Origin: an uncultured Chloroflexota bacterium
GTDB taxonomy: Bacteria > Chloroflexota > Dehalococcoidia > UBA3495
Reading direction: 5' to 3'
Assembly (NCBI GenBank): GCA_913031095.1
Contig: CAJWGH010000060.1
Span: 1 to 6,639 of the forward strand
Length of the DNA: 6,639 nucleotides
The notes under the pieces were generated by a model that worked only from the letters and a program-made list of their open reading frames with translations, was not told the origin of the DNA and searched no databases. The first letter of the stretch is position 1, and each line of letters starts with the position of its first letter. Made by a program: the position numbers and the translations under genes. Below are positions 5,395-6,639 of this stretch, one piece after another.

Positions 5395-6468
5395 TCACCG
5401 GCCTTGAGGGTGCGCTTGCTCTCTAAGCAGACTCAGCGATTTCAATACCGGTGTGTCGGTGAAGCTGAATAAGACCGCCGGCTCGGTCGAAGAGGCGTTA
5501 ACGTGTTCGTGGTATGTCCATCCTGGCACGCAGAACACGTCCTTCGGTTCCCAATCCATTTTCTGGTCATGGACCACCGAATAGCCCTGTCCCTGGACCA
5601 CGTGGTAAATGGTGCTGTTGGTGTGCCTGTGGGCTTTGGTGCTTTCGCCAGGCCGCAGCATCTGGACGTGGCAGGCGATGGTTGGCATCACCGGGCCGCC
5701 GGTGTTGGGATTTGTGTACTCCATAATCACGCCGTCGAAAGGACTACCTTCGACTTCGGGCGCTAATCGCTGTAGCGTAGCCCAGGTCTGTTCCCAGGGG
5801 TAGCGCATCAGCGGCGAATAAGCCTCCTTCGAGGCATCTTCCCAGAGCGGACGAAGGGTGCCGGCTCCGTATTTATTCGTGGACGAGTCGATGGGTTCAG
5901 TCACCGGTTGCACATCTTCGGGGTAGGGCTCAAAAAATACAGCTTCCAATAGATGTACCAGCGGAATGTCCAGGCCGTCCAGCCAGATGATTGGCTCGCC
6001 TGACTCGTTCCCGTGGTCATGCCAAGTCCAGCTCGGTGTCAGGACCAAGTCTCCGGGATACATCGGAATGCGGTCGCCGTTGACCGTGGTGTAGCCGCCG
6101 TCGCTGTTGATGATGAACCGAAGGGCTGATGGCGTGTGCCGGTGGGCCCTAGCGGCTTCTCCAGGCATAACTATCTGCAGACCTGAAAATAGGCTGTTGG
6201 TGGTGGCGATGCGATCCTTGATGGTCGGATTTAGCAGCATCAGCACCCTGCGCTCAGCATCGGCGGTGCCGATCAGTTCTCCGGCCCTGATCGCCCTGGG
6301 CTCCAGGTCCTTCCACCGCCAGAGGTGGGGCGAAGCCTTGCTAGTCGGCTCATCCACCAAGGCTTCTTCTTGGACGTTCCAGAGCGGAGCCAGATTGAAG
6401 CCTTCCAGTTCCTGGTAATAGTTCTTCAGAACTTCCTGAGTTGCCGCTGAGTTGGAATTTGAAAGCAT
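5395..6468 (-). CDS. Gentisate/salicylate 1,2-dioxygenase family bicupin
   Basis: A 357-residue bicupin, the usual length for gentisate 1,2-dioxygenases, which use Fe(II) and O2 to open the aromatic ring between the carboxyl-bearing carbon and its neighbouring hydroxyl-bearing carbon. The family signature SPHLWRWKDL (46-55) is followed by RAGEL and ERRVLML (72-78). Cupin 1 holds the iron ligands in AHRHTPSALRF (His109, His111; Arg117) and WTWHDHG (His150, His152), then IWLDGLDIPL (161-170). Cupin 2 also keeps AHRHTNSTIYHV (His280, His282) and WTYHEH (His320). Gentisate would give maleylpyruvate, but salicylate-like or amino-substituted substrates cannot be excluded. No maleylpyruvate isomerase or fumarylpyruvate hydrolase gene is in the window. 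The ATG at 6468 has GGGGAG (6476-6481) 7 bases ahead and a well-placed promoter. It is the first gene of a two-gene operon with the MBL hydrolase. Confidence 0.9.
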   Translation of the reverse strand: MLSNSNSAATQEVLKNYYQELEGFNLAPLWNVQEEALVDEPTSKASPHLWRWKDLEPRAIRAGELIGTADAERRVLMLLNPTIKDRIATTNSLFSGLQIVMPGEAARAHRHTPSALRFIINSDGGYTTVNGDRIPMYPGDLVLTPSWTWHDHGNESGEPIIWLDGLDIPLVHLLEAVFFEPYPEDVQPVTEPIDSSTNKYGAGTLRPLWEDASKEAYSPLMRYPWEQTWATLQRLAPEVEGSPFDGVIMEYTNPNTGGPVMPTIACHVQMLRPGESTKAHRHTNSTIYHVVQGQGYSVVHDQKMDWEPKDVFCVPGWTYHEHVNASSTEPAVLFSFTDTPVLKSLSLLREQAHPQGR

Positions 6469-6506
6469 CGCTCTACTCCCCGGGGTGAATGGGTCATGGG
6501 AGGTTA

Positions 6507-6516
6507 CTGGGCCCAG
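6507..6516. promoter_or_regulatory. 10-bp palindrome at the predicted dioxygenase start site
   Basis: CTGGGCCCAG is a perfect palindrome. It spans the position (about 6513) where transcription from the promoter at 6520-6548 should begin, which is a typical repressor position. Short and GC-rich, so chance is a real alternative. Confidence 0.3.
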
Positions 6517-6519
6517 AGA

Positions 6520-6548
6520 ATCGTAGTTATGCCCTAGAGGTATGTCAA
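6520..6548 (-). promoter_or_regulatory. Sigma-70-like promoter of the dioxygenase operon
   Basis: On the reverse strand a perfect TTGACA (6543-6548) is followed by 17 bases and TACGAT (6520-6525, four of six consensus bases). The expected start near 6513 gives a 45-base leader to the ATG at 6468, including its ribosome site. The weaker -10 box would fit a promoter that depends on regulation. Confidence 0.5.
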
Positions 6549-6639
6549 TGTTATTTGATGCGACGTGGGTTTACTCTATGACCCGGTGCGATTGTTCTCC
6601 CACTCTGCCAGTCGGGCTTCTAGAGAATGCTGTCGGAGG
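6549..6639. other. Right-edge sequence without a recognised gene
   Basis: No supported reading frame or RNA gene is seen between the dioxygenase promoter and the window end. The last bases (CGGAGG) look like a ribosome site for a possible rightward gene starting just outside, but this cannot be tested from the window. Confidence 0.3.

Overview
The window carries eight complete or near-complete protein genes, tightly packed and on frequently switching strands. No rRNA, tRNA, CRISPR array, insertion sequence or phage gene is visible. The organism is probably a bacterium of moderate GC content. The pairing of a DUF3090 protein with an SCO1664-type kinase-like protein is known mainly from Actinobacteria and Chloroflexota. 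The modest GC, together with amidohydrolase, RidA and ring-cleavage dioxygenase genes, makes an uncultured Chloroflexota (SAR202/Dehalococcoidia-like) my best guess. This is inference, not an observed taxonomic marker.

Left part (1-2017, leftward strand): a DUF3090 zinc-ribbon protein, an SCO1664-family kinase-like protein and a small VOC-fold protein follow one another with gaps of about 57 bases and probably form one operon. In Actinobacteria the first two belong to a conserved trio whose third member is a phosphomutase (MSMEG_4193 type). That member is absent here, because the operon begins with DUF3090 and a divergent gene lies directly upstream. Left of the VOC gene are a perfect 16-base tandem duplication and a strong leftward sigma-70-like promoter that drives something beyond the window edge.

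Middle (2040-3310): a rightward gene for a HbpS/GlcG (DUF336) protein has a very strong ribosome site and ends in a perfect 22-bp hairpin. A leftward RidA-family gene follows after about 190 bases with no recognisable gene.

Right part (3310-6639): the RidA gene is divergent from a rightward COG3618-type amidohydrolase, and their shared upstream region holds two palindromes and a TATAAT box. Converging on the amidohydrolase is a two-gene leftward operon with a clear promoter: a bicupin dioxygenase of the gentisate/salicylate 1,2-dioxygenase family, then an RNase Z/arylsulfatase-like metallo-beta-lactamase-fold hydrolase. A ring-cleaving bicupin, two metallohydrolases of folds that include lactonases, and an imine-hydrolysing RidA protein together suggest a catabolic module for a hydroxylated, possibly amino-substituted, aromatic acid. 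Only the dioxygenase family assignment is strong; the joint pathway is a hypothesis.

Start codons were chosen mainly by Shine-Dalgarno (SD) position and are shorter than the longest reading frame for five genes.
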